Below are positions 45,425-55,468 of a stretch of DNA of 64,000 nt, in pieces (the stretch's first letter is position 1; every line of letters begins with the position of its first letter). The stretch is from Enterovibrio baiacu (GTDB lineage: Bacteria; Pseudomonadota; Gammaproteobacteria; Enterobacterales; Vibrionaceae): NCBI RefSeq assembly GCF_004120195.1, contig NZ_SCHN01000012.1:163221-227220 (forward strand), written 5' to 3'. Below the pieces are notes generated by a model that worked only from the letters and a program-made list of their open reading frames with translations, had not been told where the DNA came from and did no database searches. The position numbers and the translations under genes are program-made.

Positions 45425-46366
45425 TTAACCTTTGTATATTTTTGGGTTAAACACATCCCGTAACCAGTCACCCAATAGGTTGATAACCAGAACGAGAACA
45501 ACCAACACGATGCCCGGGAACGCAGTGATCCACCATGAACCGGAGAAAATATACGTAAAGCCAATACTGATCAGTGAACCCAAGGAAGGTTTATCCACCG
45601 GCATACCTAGCCCAAGGAAAGACAACGCAGCCTCAGACATGATGGCATTCGCAACTTGTACCGTCGAGATCACCAAAATTGGCGACAAGCAATTTGGCAG
45701 AATGTGTCTGAACATAATGCGCGGCGCTTTAAAGCCCATCACCTGCGCCGCTTCAACATATTCCTTTTTCTTTTCAGCCAGCACAGAGGCGCGAATTGTT
45801 CGCGCGTACTGAGGCCATTCAGCAACACCGATGATCACCACCAGCATCAAAATGGCATACTCGCTATAAAAGTCACTGCCAAAGCTCGCTTTAAAGATCG
45901 CTGACACAATGATGGCGACCATCATGGTAGAGAACGACAATTGTACGTCAGCGATACGCATTAGTAGGCTGTCGATACGTCCGCCGAAATACCCTGCACT
46001 CAAGCCAATCACAATGCCCAGAAGCAACTGTAAGGCGACAGCACCAAGGCCAATGACTAATGAGATACGCAGGCCATACAAAATGGTTGAGAGGATATCT
46101 CGCCCTTGGTTGTCCGTCCCCAATAGGAAGCGCTCATCCCCCCACTCCATCCACTGAGGAGGAAGCTCAGAGTCCATGATATCAATCACAGACAAATCGT
46201 ACGGGTCCGACGGTGACAAAAGCGGCGCTAGCACAGCGGCCAGAACAAAAGATACAAAGACCGCAAAGCTGAACATGGCGACTTTGTCGCGCTTAAAGTA
46301 GTAGAAAAAATCCGATGCTAAAAACTGCTGCCAGCGAGAAGGCGCTTTTGATGTCATCTGTTCCAT
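45425..46366 (-). CDS. Peptide ABC transporter permease, DppC/OppC type
   Basis: A 313-residue inner-membrane permease. The N-terminal DppC segment (DKVAMFSFAVFVSFVLAAVLAPLLSPSDPYD), the family LGTDNQGRDILSTILYGLRISL motif and the EAA loop (EYVEAAQVMGFKAPRIMFRHILPNCLSPILV) are clear. The start is two bases after the preceding permease stop. Last gene of the four-gene importer operon. Confidence 0.93.
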   Translation of the reverse strand: MEQMTSKAPSRWQQFLASDFFYYFKRDKVAMFSFAVFVSFVLAAVLAPLLSPSDPYDLSVIDIMDSELPPQWMEWGDERFLLGTDNQGRDILSTILYGLRISLVIGLGAVALQLLLGIVIGLSAGYFGGRIDSLLMRIADVQLSFSTMMVAIIVSAIFKASFGSDFYSEYAILMLVVIIGVAEWPQYARTIRASVLAEKKKEYVEAAQVMGFKAPRIMFRHILPNCLSPILVISTVQVANAIMSEAALSFLGLGMPVDKPSLGSLISIGFTYIFSGSWWITAFPGIVLVVLVLVINLLGDWLRDVFNPKIYKG

Positions 46367-46368
46367 GA

Positions 46369-47346
46369 TTATGCCCCCTTGCCTGTCAGATTAACCGTTG
46401 GGTTAATCAAGCCGTAAATCAAATCAACAATCGTATTGGTGACCACAAACAGCAAGCCCACAAAAATGACGTAAGCCGTGATAAGCGGTGTATCCACTCG
46501 GTTGATTGCCTCTAAGAACAAAAAGCCGGTGCCCGGCCACTGGAAGACCGTTTCCGTCAAAATGGTGTAGGCCACCATGGTACCTATCTGAACGCCCCCC
46601 ACAGTGACTAAGGGAAGCATGGTGTTCTTCAGTGCATGACGATACTGCACGGTTTTTTCAGGCATGCCTTTAGCACGAGCAAACTTCACGTATTCCGTGC
46701 TCAATGCTTCTAGCATTTCAGAACGCACGAGACGGATGAACAACGGCAGCATGATAGAGGACAGTGCAATACTAGGCAGTACAAGGTGTGACAAGCCGTC
46801 GAGCGTAAAGAAGCCAGATTCCCAACCTAGAATGTTGACGGTATCTCCCCGTCCAAACGACGGAAACCACCCGAGCTCTATGGAGAAAACATACATCAGC
46901 ATAATGGCGGTCAAGAACACCGGGACAGAGATGCCAATACTGCTGCCCGCCATGATAATTTTGGTAAACACACTGTTGGGGTGAATGGCGGAGTACACAC
47001 CCAAAGGAATAGAACACACGATAATGATGATGGTCGCGCCAATCACGAGCTCAAGTGTCGCCACCAGCTTATCCAGAATCACATCAACGGCTGGACGTTT
47101 GAAGAAGTAGGACGTCCCCAAGTCACCTTGCAATGCATTACCCACAAATCGCGCGTATTTCTGATGGAATGGGTCGTTTAACCCAAGCTCATCACGCAGT
47201 GCTTGTCTTTCAGACTCAGAAACCGATTGCCCAACCATTTCACGCAACGGATCGCCAAGATTATCCTGAATGGCAAACGCCACTAGGCTGATCACAAACA
47301 TCACTATCACGGCCTGAAACAGACGCTTGACGAGAAACGTAAACAC
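46369..47346 (-). CDS. Peptide ABC transporter permease, DppB/OppB type
   Basis: A 325-residue inner-membrane permease starting at GTG. MFTFLVKRLFQAVIVMFVISLVAFAI and GDLGTSYFFKRPAVDVILDKLVATLEL are DppB motifs, and the EAA loop reads EYVKFARAKGMPEKTVQYRHALKNTMLPLVT. AAGGGG precedes the start. It pairs with the DppC-type subunit to form the translocation channel. Confidence 0.93.
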   Translation of the reverse strand: MFTFLVKRLFQAVIVMFVISLVAFAIQDNLGDPLREMVGQSVSESERQALRDELGLNDPFHQKYARFVGNALQGDLGTSYFFKRPAVDVILDKLVATLELVIGATIIIIVCSIPLGVYSAIHPNSVFTKIIMAGSSIGISVPVFLTAIMLMYVFSIELGWFPSFGRGDTVNILGWESGFFTLDGLSHLVLPSIALSSIMLPLFIRLVRSEMLEALSTEYVKFARAKGMPEKTVQYRHALKNTMLPLVTVGGVQIGTMVAYTILTETVFQWPGTGFLFLEAINRVDTPLITAYVIFVGLLFVVTNTIVDLIYGLINPTVNLTGKGA

Positions 47347-47420
47347 TTCTTGCCCCTTACCTTTCCTTGAAGACTTTTACTTTTTACTTCTTTCAATTGG
47401 CTTCATTTCCAAGTGAAAGA

Positions 47421-47472
47421 AAACGGCCCTTTCTATCCATTGGTTCTACAAGATAGAAAGAATGGCCGTTTA
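47421..47472 (-). promoter_or_regulatory. Stem-loop between binding-protein and permease genes
   Basis: Arms AAACGGCC and CTTTCTATC pair with GATAGAAAG and GGCCGTTT, with a three-base bulge and a loop of about 14 bases. Lying after the binding-protein gene inside the operon, it probably acts as a 3' stabiliser or partial terminator that lets the binding protein be made in excess, as in maltose and histidine operons (inference). Confidence 0.65.
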
Positions 47473-47523
47473 GTGTTTAAACACGCCAGTTAAAGAGACG
47501 TCCTCAACTGACGTAATACGTGG

Positions 47524-49077
47524 TTACTTCACCACTAGGTCGCCGAAGTAAGGGAAGTTCATTCCGTTTACAATTGGACCGATTTCTACGTTGTTCTTGG
47601 CTGCCCATGAAGGATCTTGCCAATGCAGAGGAAGGAACGCCGCTTCGTTATAAAGCGTTTCTTCAACTTGCTTAAGCATCGCATTTCGCTTGGTCAAGTC
47701 CGTTTCTTTGTTCGCCGCATTGACCAGCTTATCCACTTCGCCATTGCTGTAATGACCACAGTTGTACTGACCTTTACCAGTGTCAGCGTTGCGGGTCATG
47801 GCAAGGAACTCAGTGAAGTTTGCAGAATCTTCTGTGTCTGGGTGCCAACCGATCATCAGCATGTCAGCCGCACACTTATCAAACTCAGGCCAGTATTGCG
47901 CTTTTGGCATGGTTTTCAGATCGACTTTGATACCGATTTTCGACAGCATCGCCGCCGTTGCTTGCGCGATTTTGTCATCATTCACGTAACGGTTGTTCGG
48001 CGCCATCATGGTCAGCTTGAAGCCATCCTCGTAGCCTGCATCTTTCATCAGTTGCTTGGCTTTGTTGAGGTCGTAACGTGGCTTGAGGCTCTCGTTGTAG
48101 CCCGCGTAGCCTGGAGGACTTTGCTGTGCTGATGCAGTCGCTGCGCCCTTCATAACCTTCTTCGCGATGCCTTCGTTATTGACCGCGTAAACAATCGCCT
48201 GACGAACTCGCACATCTTTCAAAGCAGGGTTGCTGTTTTGGTTCATTTGGAACGTGATGATGCGCGTACCCGGCATGGTGTAAAGATCAACGTCTTTCGC
48301 TTTCTGAATACGCTTGTAATCGTTTGGAGAAACCGGCGCGATCATATCGACATCGCCCGACAGCAACGCAGCAACACGGGTTGCATCTTCTTTAATTGGC
48401 ACCAGCGTTAACTTATCAACGTTACCACCAGACGCGTTATCCCAGTAATCAGCAAAGCGCTCAAACTCTACTTTTACGCCTTGCTCACGCTCTTTGACAA
48501 TGAAAGGTCCAGTACCTGAAAGGTTGGCTGATGCAAAAGAGTTACCGTGCTTAACAAGCTCTGCTTTGTCTTTCCCTTCTGCGGTTTTGCCAGAGTAGAA
48601 CTTGCTGTCCATAGGGAAGATGTACGTCGCCACGTTTTCAATCAGTGGGTACGTGCCGTCTGTTTTGATTTCAACCGTGTAATCATCAACTTTCGTCAAG
48701 GACACGAGCGGCTCAAAAATGCCTTTAAAGTCAGGAGATGACTTTAGGCGATTGAACGTCCACACCACATCATCTGCGGTCAGTGCGTTTCCTGAGTGGA
48801 ATTTCACACCCTTGCGAAGGTTGAAACGCATGGTTTCGTTATCAACACGCTCCCATGATTCAGCGAGACGAGGTTCAAATTCCATTGATTGGTTAAAACG
48901 AACCAACGGATCAAAAACCATGTGAGACAACTGAAGGGTACCGCCAGAGAGTTGCTCATGCGGGTCAAGTGAGACCGGATCGGCATCGTAAGCAACCGTA
49001 ATGTCTGCGGCTGATGCAGCAAAGCTTAAACCTGCTGCCATCATCGCAAGGGCGATTTTACTCTTGAAGGTTTTCAT
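47524..49077 (-). CDS. Periplasmic peptide-binding protein (SBP family 5)
   Basis: A 517-residue extracellular solute-binding protein of the DppA/OppA family. Signal peptide MKTFKSKIALAMMAAGLSFAASA. The family motif is AESWERVDNETMRFNLRKGVKFHSGNALTADDVVWTFNRL, with later KDVRVRQAIVYAVNNEGI. The ATG at 49077 opens the signal peptide; the frame runs further upstream without meaning. It supplies a small peptide or similar ligand to the membrane permeases. Substrate not determinable. Confidence 0.92.
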   Translation of the reverse strand: MKTFKSKIALAMMAAGLSFAASAADITVAYDADPVSLDPHEQLSGGTLQLSHMVFDPLVRFNQSMEFEPRLAESWERVDNETMRFNLRKGVKFHSGNALTADDVVWTFNRLKSSPDFKGIFEPLVSLTKVDDYTVEIKTDGTYPLIENVATYIFPMDSKFYSGKTAEGKDKAELVKHGNSFASANLSGTGPFIVKEREQGVKVEFERFADYWDNASGGNVDKLTLVPIKEDATRVAALLSGDVDMIAPVSPNDYKRIQKAKDVDLYTMPGTRIITFQMNQNSNPALKDVRVRQAIVYAVNNEGIAKKVMKGAATASAQQSPPGYAGYNESLKPRYDLNKAKQLMKDAGYEDGFKLTMMAPNNRYVNDDKIAQATAAMLSKIGIKVDLKTMPKAQYWPEFDKCAADMLMIGWHPDTEDSANFTEFLAMTRNADTGKGQYNCGHYSNGEVDKLVNAANKETDLTKRNAMLKQVEETLYNEAAFLPLHWQDPSWAAKNNVEIGPIVNGMNFPYFGDLVVK

Positions 49078-49186
49078 TGCATGACTCCTTATGCAGGGAA
49101 GCGAGTTCCCTTTCTGTTGTGTAGTGCTCATTCATATGGCCAGTGGGCACAACGAATCCTTTCCACTGGCGATTAAGGTGTGTTTC

Positions 49187-50896
49187 TTAACTTACAGCAG
49201 CACTCATGCCTTTGAACTCTGGCATTAGCGATATCAACTGCTTGCTATATTCGTGCTGTGGCGACTCAAACAAGGCTTCGGTTTGTGCCACTTCCAACAA
49301 GGTGCCCTTCTTCATCACCCCAATGCGATCGCACATCTGACGGATCACGGGCAAGTCATGGCTAATAAACAGCATGGTGAGATTGAGCTCTTGTTGCAGA
49401 TCTTTTAGTAGGTTGAGTATTTGCGCTTGAACGGACACATCCAGTGCAGAGGTAGGCTCATCGCAGATCAGCAGTCGCGGCCTTGTAGCAAGTGCGCGCG
49501 CAATGGAAATACGTTGGCGCTGCCCACCTGAGAATTCATGAGGGTACTTAATGCCACTGGCACGGCCCAAACCTACGTGATCCAAGAGATCGCCCACGAT
49601 TTGCTTCACTTGCCTGTCGTTCTCAGCCAATTTGTGGAAACGAATCGGCTCAGCAATGATGTCTTGCACTTTCATGCGAGGGTTCATCGATGAGTACGGA
49701 TTTTGAAAAACCATCTGCATCTGGCGTCGCATCGGGCGACGTTGGGCTTCACTTTTCAGCCCAGTGAGGTCGATGCCTTCAAACCAGACTTTTCCCGAGT
49801 TCGGCGGATAAAGCCCGGCGATAACTCGCGCAATGGTTGATTTGCCTGAGCCGGATTCTCCCACCAAGCCAAACGTTTCACCTTCTTGGATATCAAAGCT
49901 GACATCGTTCGACGCTTGGACATATTCCCGTCGATTTTCGAAGAAAGAATCTTTGGTGATGAAGCGCAGGTTGACGTTCTCTACACGCAGCAGTGAGCCC
50001 GTGTAATCGCGCTCGTCTTGGCTTTGACCAAGCCAATGGGTTTTCACATCAAGCGGCTTCATTTCCACGGCTTCTTCGATGTAGCTCACCAGTGGAAATC
50101 TATCGAGCTTGATATCCGATCGCGGTACAGCAGAAATCAAACTTCTGCTGTAAGGGTGCTCGGGCGTGTTTAGCACTTTGGATGTTTCGCCAAACTCCAC
50201 CAAGTCACCACGGTACATTACTGCAATTTTGTCTGTGACGTTAGAAACCACGCCCATGTCATGCGTAACGAGCATGCAGCCGACGTTTTTCTCAATGCAC
50301 AGGGTGCGAATAAGGTTGAGGATCTGATCTTGAATGGACACATCCAGCGCCGTTGTCGGCTCATCGGCAATGATAAGCTCCGGCTCACCCGCCAACGCAA
50401 TAGCAATGACGACACGCTGGCGCATACCGCCAGAAAACTGATGAGGATATTGCTTAACACGCACATGTGGTTCAGGAATGCCCACTTGATCCAGCAAAGA
50501 TACTGCACGTTCCTTGGCTTCTTGTTCAGAAACACCCAGGTTGACGGTAATGGTCTCAACAAGCTGTTGTTCCACCGTAAACAAGGGGTTCAACGAGGTC
50601 ATCGGATCTTGAAAGATAAATCCAATGCGAGACCCACGATAATGCCGCATTTTTTCGGGTGAAAGCCCGGAGATCTTTTCTCCATCTAAAAACACCTCGC
50701 CACTTGCCACATGCCCCGGAGGGCTCAGCAGGTCAATCACAGCGTTTCCAACGGTAGATTTACCCGCCCCAGATTCACCCACGACACCCACAATCTCCCC
50801 ACGCTCAATAGAGAAAGAAAGGTTTTTAACCGCGGCAAAGACGCCGTGACGAGATGGATACTCAATTCGAAGGTTTTTTACTTCAAGCAATGCCAT
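49187..50896 (-). CDS. Fused double ABC ATPase of a peptide importer (DppD-DppF type)
   Basis: A 569-residue protein with two ATPase domains, each with Walker A (GESGAGKST near residue 40 and GESGSGKST near residue 345), signature ([12 protein letters not shown] and [12 protein letters not shown]) and Walker B ([14 protein letters not shown] and [14 protein letters not shown]). Each half ends in an oligopeptide-transporter C-terminal motif ([24 protein letters not shown]). This fuses the DppD and DppF roles, like YejF or GsiA. It is the first gene of the operon, upstream of the binding protein. Confidence 0.93.
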   Translation of the reverse strand: MALLEVKNLRIEYPSRHGVFAAVKNLSFSIERGEIVGVVGESGAGKSTVGNAVIDLLSPPGHVASGEVFLDGEKISGLSPEKMRHYRGSRIGFIFQDPMTSLNPLFTVEQQLVETITVNLGVSEQEAKERAVSLLDQVGIPEPHVRVKQYPHQFSGGMRQRVVIAIALAGEPELIIADEPTTALDVSIQDQILNLIRTLCIEKNVGCMLVTHDMGVVSNVTDKIAVMYRGDLVEFGETSKVLNTPEHPYSRSLISAVPRSDIKLDRFPLVSYIEEAVEMKPLDVKTHWLGQSQDERDYTGSLLRVENVNLRFITKDSFFENRREYVQASNDVSFDIQEGETFGLVGESGSGKSTIARVIAGLYPPNSGKVWFEGIDLTGLKSEAQRRPMRRQMQMVFQNPYSSMNPRMKVQDIIAEPIRFHKLAENDRQVKQIVGDLLDHVGLGRASGIKYPHEFSGGQRQRISIARALATRPRLLICDEPTSALDVSVQAQILNLLKDLQQELNLTMLFISHDLPVIRQMCDRIGVMKKGTLLEVAQTEALFESPQHEYSKQLISLMPEFKGMSAAVS

Positions 50897-51447
50897 TGAC
50901 CAGACCCTTGATACTGCACAAACCCGTGCCTGTCTGAACACAATCCCTGTTTACATCAATAAAACAAGACCAAATTAACGACCTACAATCTGTCAAATGT
51001 TTCACGAAAAAGCAACAAACCAACACTTATTGCCATAGCAACCGTTCATTATCGAATAAATATTCATCAACAATACATTTAACAGCATCGAAAAATATGA
51101 GAAGCCCCTCCTATCCCGCGATAAGAATGCACAAATTGATGCACATGGCTGACGGGTACATAACAAGAAAGGCTGTCTAATTATTCAAAGTAAATTAGAA
51201 GATAAGTAAGAAAAAGGTAGGGAAACACCGTCAATCAAGGTGCTTATTTGATGAGAACTGTGAGGATACGCAGTCAAACAAGGGACGAATTCAGCAATAA
51301 AGCCCATCCCACAATGCGATTTTAAACAGAACGGCCAAGATAAAGAGGCGCACTTTCGAGGAAAACACAGCGTCGAACCGACTCAAACGCTTTTCTAAAC
51401 CGCAGATACGAAAAAGCCCGCTCTATTGAGCGGGCTTAATCTGAATG
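50897..51447. other. Long intergenic region between the ABC operon and tRNA genes
   Basis: 551 bases without a supported gene. It contains the ABC operon promoter region (a TTGACA at about 50993 on the minus strand lacks a good -10), and the tRNA terminator (51411-51438). I see no recognisable small RNA, repeat or mobile-element end. Confidence 0.55.
51411..51438 (-). terminator. Terminator of the tRNA operon
   Basis: AAGCCCGCTC-TATT-GAGCGGGCTT hairpin with T5 on the minus strand, right after tRNA-Pro. Confidence 0.88.
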
Positions 51448-51524
<77 letters not shown>

Positions 51525-51526
51525 AG

Positions 51527-51603
51527 TGGGGTGGCTAACGGGACTTGAACCCGCGACAACTGGAATCACAATCCAGGACTCTACCAACTGAGCTATAGCC
51601 ACC
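51527..51603 (-). tRNA. tRNA-His(GTG)
   Basis: 77 bases with encoded CCA. Anticodon GTG in loop TTGTGAT. The acceptor GGTGGCT/AGCCACC, D-arm and T-arm match hisR. Middle gene of the cluster, only two bases from tRNA-Pro. Confidence 0.95.
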
Positions 51604-51640
51604 ACATTATTTTTTTGCCAATTTCTTGCTGTATCCGGAT

Positions 51641-51717
<77 letters not shown>

Positions 51718-51739
51718 TTGTCCCTGTCGGCGGAGTCGC

Positions 51740-51768
51740 ATATTACGGATATCGCTACTTGCCGTCTA
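51740..51768 (-). promoter_or_regulatory. Promoter of the Arg-His-Pro tRNA operon
   Basis: On the minus strand TAGACG (51763-51768) and TAATAT (51740-51745) are exactly 17 bases apart, followed by a GC-rich discriminator (GCGACTCCGCC), the pattern of a stringently controlled stable-RNA promoter. Confidence 0.65.
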
Positions 51769-51851
51769 GCACTTTTTTTAATTTTTTTTCTGAATGCTCT
51801 CTTTTTGTTCAAACAGAATAAAAACCGTGCGAGTGGGCATAATCATAACGG

Positions 51852-51880
51852 TTTAACGCAACAATCTAAAGCGCTATAAT
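51852..51880 (+). promoter_or_regulatory. Putative promoter of the cytochrome c5 gene
   Basis: TTTAAC (51852-51857), a 17-base spacer and a consensus TATAAT (51875-51880). Confidence 0.5.
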
Positions 51881-52061
51881 CACTTAATGTTTACACGGAG
51901 TTAACCTAATCACGGTATCACTTCGTAGTTAGACAAAGTCACATATACTCAAAATGTCGACCTTGGTATCCGAATATTGCCCTTTCAGTGTGATATAACG
52001 AACCAACAGCATAAAAAACGCTCGGATTTATCGGAGCCACAATGAAATTGGGAGTGAAACA

Positions 52062-52481
52062 GTGAGCGCAAAGGGAATTTTTTTACGTCGTTTAGCAGTG
52101 TCTGCTGTCACCGCATTGTCTCTTGTTAGTGCAGTTCACGCTGCTGACATGTCTGAAGAAGCCATTGCAGAACGTATCGCACCTGTTGGTTCTGTCTATC
52201 TCGAAGGCGAAGCCCCTGTAGAAACAGCCGCTGTACCTTCTGGCCCACGTGCAGGTGACGCCGTGTACAACACCTATTGTATGGCATGTCACTCTACCGG
52301 AGCCGCTGGCGCACCAAAAGCAGGTGATGCAGCAGCTTGGGAGCCGCGTATTGCTCAAGGCAAAGACACGTTAGTGAGCCATGCAATTAATGGCTTTAAC
52401 GGCATGCCTGCAAAAGGCACATGTATGGATTGTTCTGACGACGAAATCGTCGCGGCGATTGACCACATGCTGTCTCTATAA
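52062..52481 (+). CDS. Cytochrome c5 family protein
   Basis: A 139-residue periplasmic c-type cytochrome starting at GTG with GGGAG upstream. A signal peptide (FLRRLAVSAVTALSLVSAVHA) precedes a single haem site CMACH (Cys73, Cys76, His77). The likely axial Met is in GFNGMPAKG, and a second Cys pair (CMDC) near the C-terminus is the cytochrome c5 disulfide. It carries electrons between bc1-type donors and terminal oxidases (family knowledge). Single gene with its own terminator. Confidence 0.93.
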   Translation: MSAKGIFLRRLAVSAVTALSLVSAVHAADMSEEAIAERIAPVGSVYLEGEAPVETAAVPSGPRAGDAVYNTYCMACHSTGAAGAPKAGDAAAWEPRIAQGKDTLVSHAINGFNGMPAKGTCMDCSDDEIVAAIDHMLSL

Positions 52482-52499
52482 ATCAGGCAACGCCAAGAG

Positions 52500-52528
52500 A
52501 AAAGCGGCCTACAAGGCCGTTTTTTGTT
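52500..52528 (+). terminator. Terminator after the cytochrome c5 gene
   Basis: CGGCCT-ACA-AGGCCG hairpin followed by T6. Confidence 0.88.
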
Positions 52529-52616
52529 TTCAAGCTATCGAGTCTGGAAGCAACCGCACTGACAGCACACCGTTAATCAAACACAATATTGGGGTGTTCT
52601 ATTTTGAAACCTCAAC

Positions 52617-53195
52617 ATGACTGAATTTGAAAAAATGTCCCAAGGGCTCGCTTTTAATGGCGATGACGACGGGATCAGTGCCATTCGTGCCAATGCCTTT
52701 GTTCACCTCCAAGCCCTCAATGCCCAGCGCAGTGATAACATAGCCGATATCGCCCAAAAACTCTTTGGCCACTTTGATCCAGAATCCATGGTCATGACGC
52801 CCTTTCAGTGCGAGTTTGGCAAAAATATCCACATCGGCCACCAAACGTTTCTCAATATGGGGGTAGTGATGCTGGATGGTGCGCCTATTACCCTCGGCAA
52901 TAACGTATTAGTGGGACCAAACTGCCAGTTTTATACAGCAGGACATCCACTCGATTACCGCCGCCGACGCCAATGGGAAACCTTCTGCAAGCCTATTGTG
53001 GTTGAAAACGATGTATGGATTGGTGGGAATGTCGTGGTCTGCCAAGGTGTCACCATTGGCGCTCGCTCGGTGATTGCCGCGAATTCCGTCGTCACACAGG
53101 ATGTGCCGCCCGATAGCTTAGTGGGTGGCACTCCCGCGAAGGTGATTCGGAAAATCCATGAGAATGGCGATACAGACGCACTGGAGACAGCCTAA
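52617..53195 (+). CDS. Maltose/galactoside O-acetyltransferase-like protein (Maa/LacA type)
   Basis: A 192-residue left-handed beta-helix acetyltransferase. The hexapeptide repeats run from NIHIGHQTFLNMGVVMLDGAPITLGNNVLVGPNCQFYTAGHP, with the catalytic His in AGHP, through DVWIGGNVVVCQGVTIGARSVIAANSVVTQDVP. The N-terminal helical cap (MTEFEKMSQGLAFNGDD) is typical of Maa. It transfers acetyl from CoA to a sugar hydroxyl; the sugar is unknown. The ribosome binding site is weak. Confidence 0.9.
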   Translation: MTEFEKMSQGLAFNGDDDGISAIRANAFVHLQALNAQRSDNIADIAQKLFGHFDPESMVMTPFQCEFGKNIHIGHQTFLNMGVVMLDGAPITLGNNVLVGPNCQFYTAGHPLDYRRRRQWETFCKPIVVENDVWIGGNVVVCQGVTIGARSVIAANSVVTQDVPPDSLVGGTPAKVIRKIHENGDTDALETA

Positions 53196-53243
53196 CCCAC
53201 CTTGGTTTGAGACTCACAGTGTCAAACATGGCCTCATTAAAGA

Positions 53244-53268
53244 AAAAGCCAGCATTCGCTGGCTTTTC
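53244..53268 (+). terminator. Terminator between the Maa-like gene and rep
   Basis: AAAAGCCAGC-ATTC-GCTGGCTTTT hairpin, shared by the convergent genes. Confidence 0.88.
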
Positions 53269-53269
53269 G

Positions 53270-55288
53270 TTAATCCTTTTTAAGCATGGCTCGGAGGTTG
53301 GCAATGGCCGCTGACCCTTTGGCCATTCGCTCTTCTTGTGTTTGAGGCTTTTTCTTTTCTTCCCATTCAACATCATCGTAAGGAAGTTCCTCAAGGAAAC
53401 GACTCGGCATCGGTTTAATCAACTCGCCATATTGGCGACGTTCTTTACACAAGGTGAAGGTCATTTCTTTCTGGGCGCGTGTGATGCCCACATAAGCAAG
53501 GCGACGCTCTTCCTCAACGTTATCTTCATCAATGCTCGATTGGTGCGGCAACAAGCCCTCTTCCATGCCAATCAAAAACACGTAAGGAAACTCGAGGCCT
53601 TTCGAAGCGTGTAAGGTCATCAACTGCACCTGATCGGCATCATCGTTGTCTTCACCGCGCTCCATCATGTCACGCAAGGTGAGTCGCTGTACCACTTCAC
53701 GCAGCGTTTTCGGCTCGTTGTCGTAGTTGTCCCCTTCCAGATCGGCAACAATCCAGCTGTAGAGGTCTGAGACGTTTTTCATCTGCATTTCAGCGGCTTT
53801 CGGGCTGGATGCGGTCTCATAAAGCCAATCTTCATAATGTGAATCACGCACCAGCGAGCGAACCGCTTCAACGGCGTTACCACGCTCAAACTCGTCAGAC
53901 ATTTCGACAATCCAGCGCGTGAAGCGTTGAAGCGACTCCAATCCACGCCCAGTAAGGTGCTGTTGAAGCCCCATTTCAAAACTGGCCGCAAACAGGCTCT
54001 TTCCTCGCATGTTCGCGTACGTTCCCAGCTTTTCAAGCGTGACAGGGCCAATTTCACGACGCGGTGTGTTTACGATACGCAGGAAGGCATTGTCGTCATC
54101 TTGGTTCGTTAACAAACGCAGGTACGCCATGATGTCTTTGATTTCTGCGCGCGCAAAGAACGAGGTTCCCCCTGAGATTTTGTAAGGAATGCGGTTTTGC
54201 ATCAGGGCTTTTTCAAACAAGCGAGACTGATGATTTCCGCGATACAAAATCGCATAGTCTTTGTAATCAGAACGATGCATATAGCGGTGTGCAATGATTT
54301 CCCCCACCACACGCTCGGCTTCGTGATCTTCGTTGTTGGCTTTAAGTACCTTCAACATTTCGCCGTCAGGCAGCGCTGAGAACAGGGTTTTCTCAAACAC
54401 GTGTGGGTTGTTGGCAATCAGGATATTGGCCGATCGCAAAATACGGCTGGTTGAGCGATAGTTTTGCTCAAGCTTGATGACTTTGAGGCTCGGGAAATCC
54501 TGATTCAGCATCAAGAGGTTTTTCGGCTGTGCGCCACGCCAGCTATAAATAGACTGGTCATCATCCCCTACCACGGTAAAGCGGGCGCGCTCACCCACCA
54601 GCATTTTCACCAGCTGATATTGGCTGGTGTTGGTATCTTGATACTCATCCACCAGTAAGTAGCGAATTTTGCTTTGCCAGCGCTCGCGCACATCCTGATT
54701 GGTTTTCAGCAAGATTACAGGCATCAAGATAAGGTCATCAAAATCCAGTGCGTTGTAAGCCTTCATTTGCTTTTGATACAGGGTATAGCAATGAGCAAAA
54801 AGCGTATCTTGCTCACCCATAGCAGATGCTGCCGCCTGAGTCGGCGTCAGCATGTCATTCTTCCAATTGGAGATCTTGTGCAGAAGCTGCTTGAGTAGAT
54901 CTTTATCGCCTTCTAACTCATCTTCTGTTAGCTCTTTGAGCAGCGCCATTTGGTCTTGATCATCAAACAGCGAAAAGCCCGCTTTTAGCCCTAGCGTTTT
55001 ATATTCACGACGGATGATGTTGAGACCAAGGGTATGAAACGTTGAAACGGTTAAGCCGCGCGATTCTTGTTTGCCAAGGGTTTGGCCAACACGTTCTTTC
55101 ATCTCACGTGCTGCTTTATTGGTGAAGGTCACCGCAGCGACATGACGCGCCTTGTAACCACACTCCTGAACCAAGTAGGCGATTTTATTGGTAATAACGC
55201 GGGTTTTACCCGAGCCAGCGCCCGCCAAGACTAGGCACGGTCCAGACACATGGTGGACGGCGTCATTTTGGGCTGGGTTCAGTTTCAT
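53270..55288 (-). CDS. rep: ATP-dependent DNA helicase Rep
   Basis: Superfamily 1A 3'-5' helicase that clears proteins ahead of replication forks. Walker [11 protein letters not shown], motif Ia [20 protein letters not shown] (motif II), [15 protein letters not shown] (III), LEQNYRS (IV) and [23 protein letters not shown] and VGITRAQ (V-VI) are present. AGAGGAA before the ATG at 55288 sets the start; 672 aa matches E. coli Rep and the MKLNPAQ N-terminus identifies Rep rather than UvrD. Confidence 0.96.
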   Translation of the reverse strand: MKLNPAQNDAVHHVSGPCLVLAGAGSGKTRVITNKIAYLVQECGYKARHVAAVTFTNKAAREMKERVGQTLGKQESRGLTVSTFHTLGLNIIRREYKTLGLKAGFSLFDDQDQMALLKELTEDELEGDKDLLKQLLHKISNWKNDMLTPTQAAASAMGEQDTLFAHCYTLYQKQMKAYNALDFDDLILMPVILLKTNQDVRERWQSKIRYLLVDEYQDTNTSQYQLVKMLVGERARFTVVGDDDQSIYSWRGAQPKNLLMLNQDFPSLKVIKLEQNYRSTSRILRSANILIANNPHVFEKTLFSALPDGEMLKVLKANNEDHEAERVVGEIIAHRYMHRSDYKDYAILYRGNHQSRLFEKALMQNRIPYKISGGTSFFARAEIKDIMAYLRLLTNQDDDNAFLRIVNTPRREIGPVTLEKLGTYANMRGKSLFAASFEMGLQQHLTGRGLESLQRFTRWIVEMSDEFERGNAVEAVRSLVRDSHYEDWLYETASSPKAAEMQMKNVSDLYSWIVADLEGDNYDNEPKTLREVVQRLTLRDMMERGEDNDDADQVQLMTLHASKGLEFPYVFLIGMEEGLLPHQSSIDEDNVEEERRLAYVGITRAQKEMTFTLCKERRQYGELIKPMPSRFLEELPYDDVEWEEKKKPQTQEERMAKGSAAIANLRAMLKKD

Positions 55289-55408
55289 GTGGTTCCTCTG
55301 TTTATCGTCAGCGATGAGTCGCACTCACATTGTAAAAGGAATGCTGGCTTACTTCATCATTCTGTCAGGTTTCATTCATATTCATGGGCATTCATTGCTC
55401 ACTTAACC

Positions 55409-55436
55409 TTGCAGAGTGTTTTAAATCTAATACAAT
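55409..55436 (+). promoter_or_regulatory. Promoter of the vexRAB-like operon
   Basis: TTGCAG (55409-55414), a 16-base spacer and TACAAT (55431-55436). The -10 box is overlapped by the TetR operator. Confidence 0.65.
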
Positions 55437-55456
55437 GAATGAACGTTCATTCATTG
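55433..55456. promoter_or_regulatory. TetR-type operator (perfect 24-bp palindrome)
   Basis: Half-site CAATGAATGAAC followed directly by its exact complement GTTCATTCATTG. It overlaps the -10 box and the start region of the vexR-like transcript, a classical autorepression arrangement. Confidence 0.85.
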
Positions 55457-55468
55457 AGAGCGTACATC

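Larger units (their letters stand above)
51718..52061. other. Intergenic region between tRNA-Arg and the cytochrome c5 gene
   Basis: 344 bases without a protein gene. It holds the tRNA promoter and a plus-strand promoter candidate (51852-51880) for cytochrome c5, leaving a transcribed leader of about 170 bases in which I see no known riboswitch. Confidence 0.55.
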
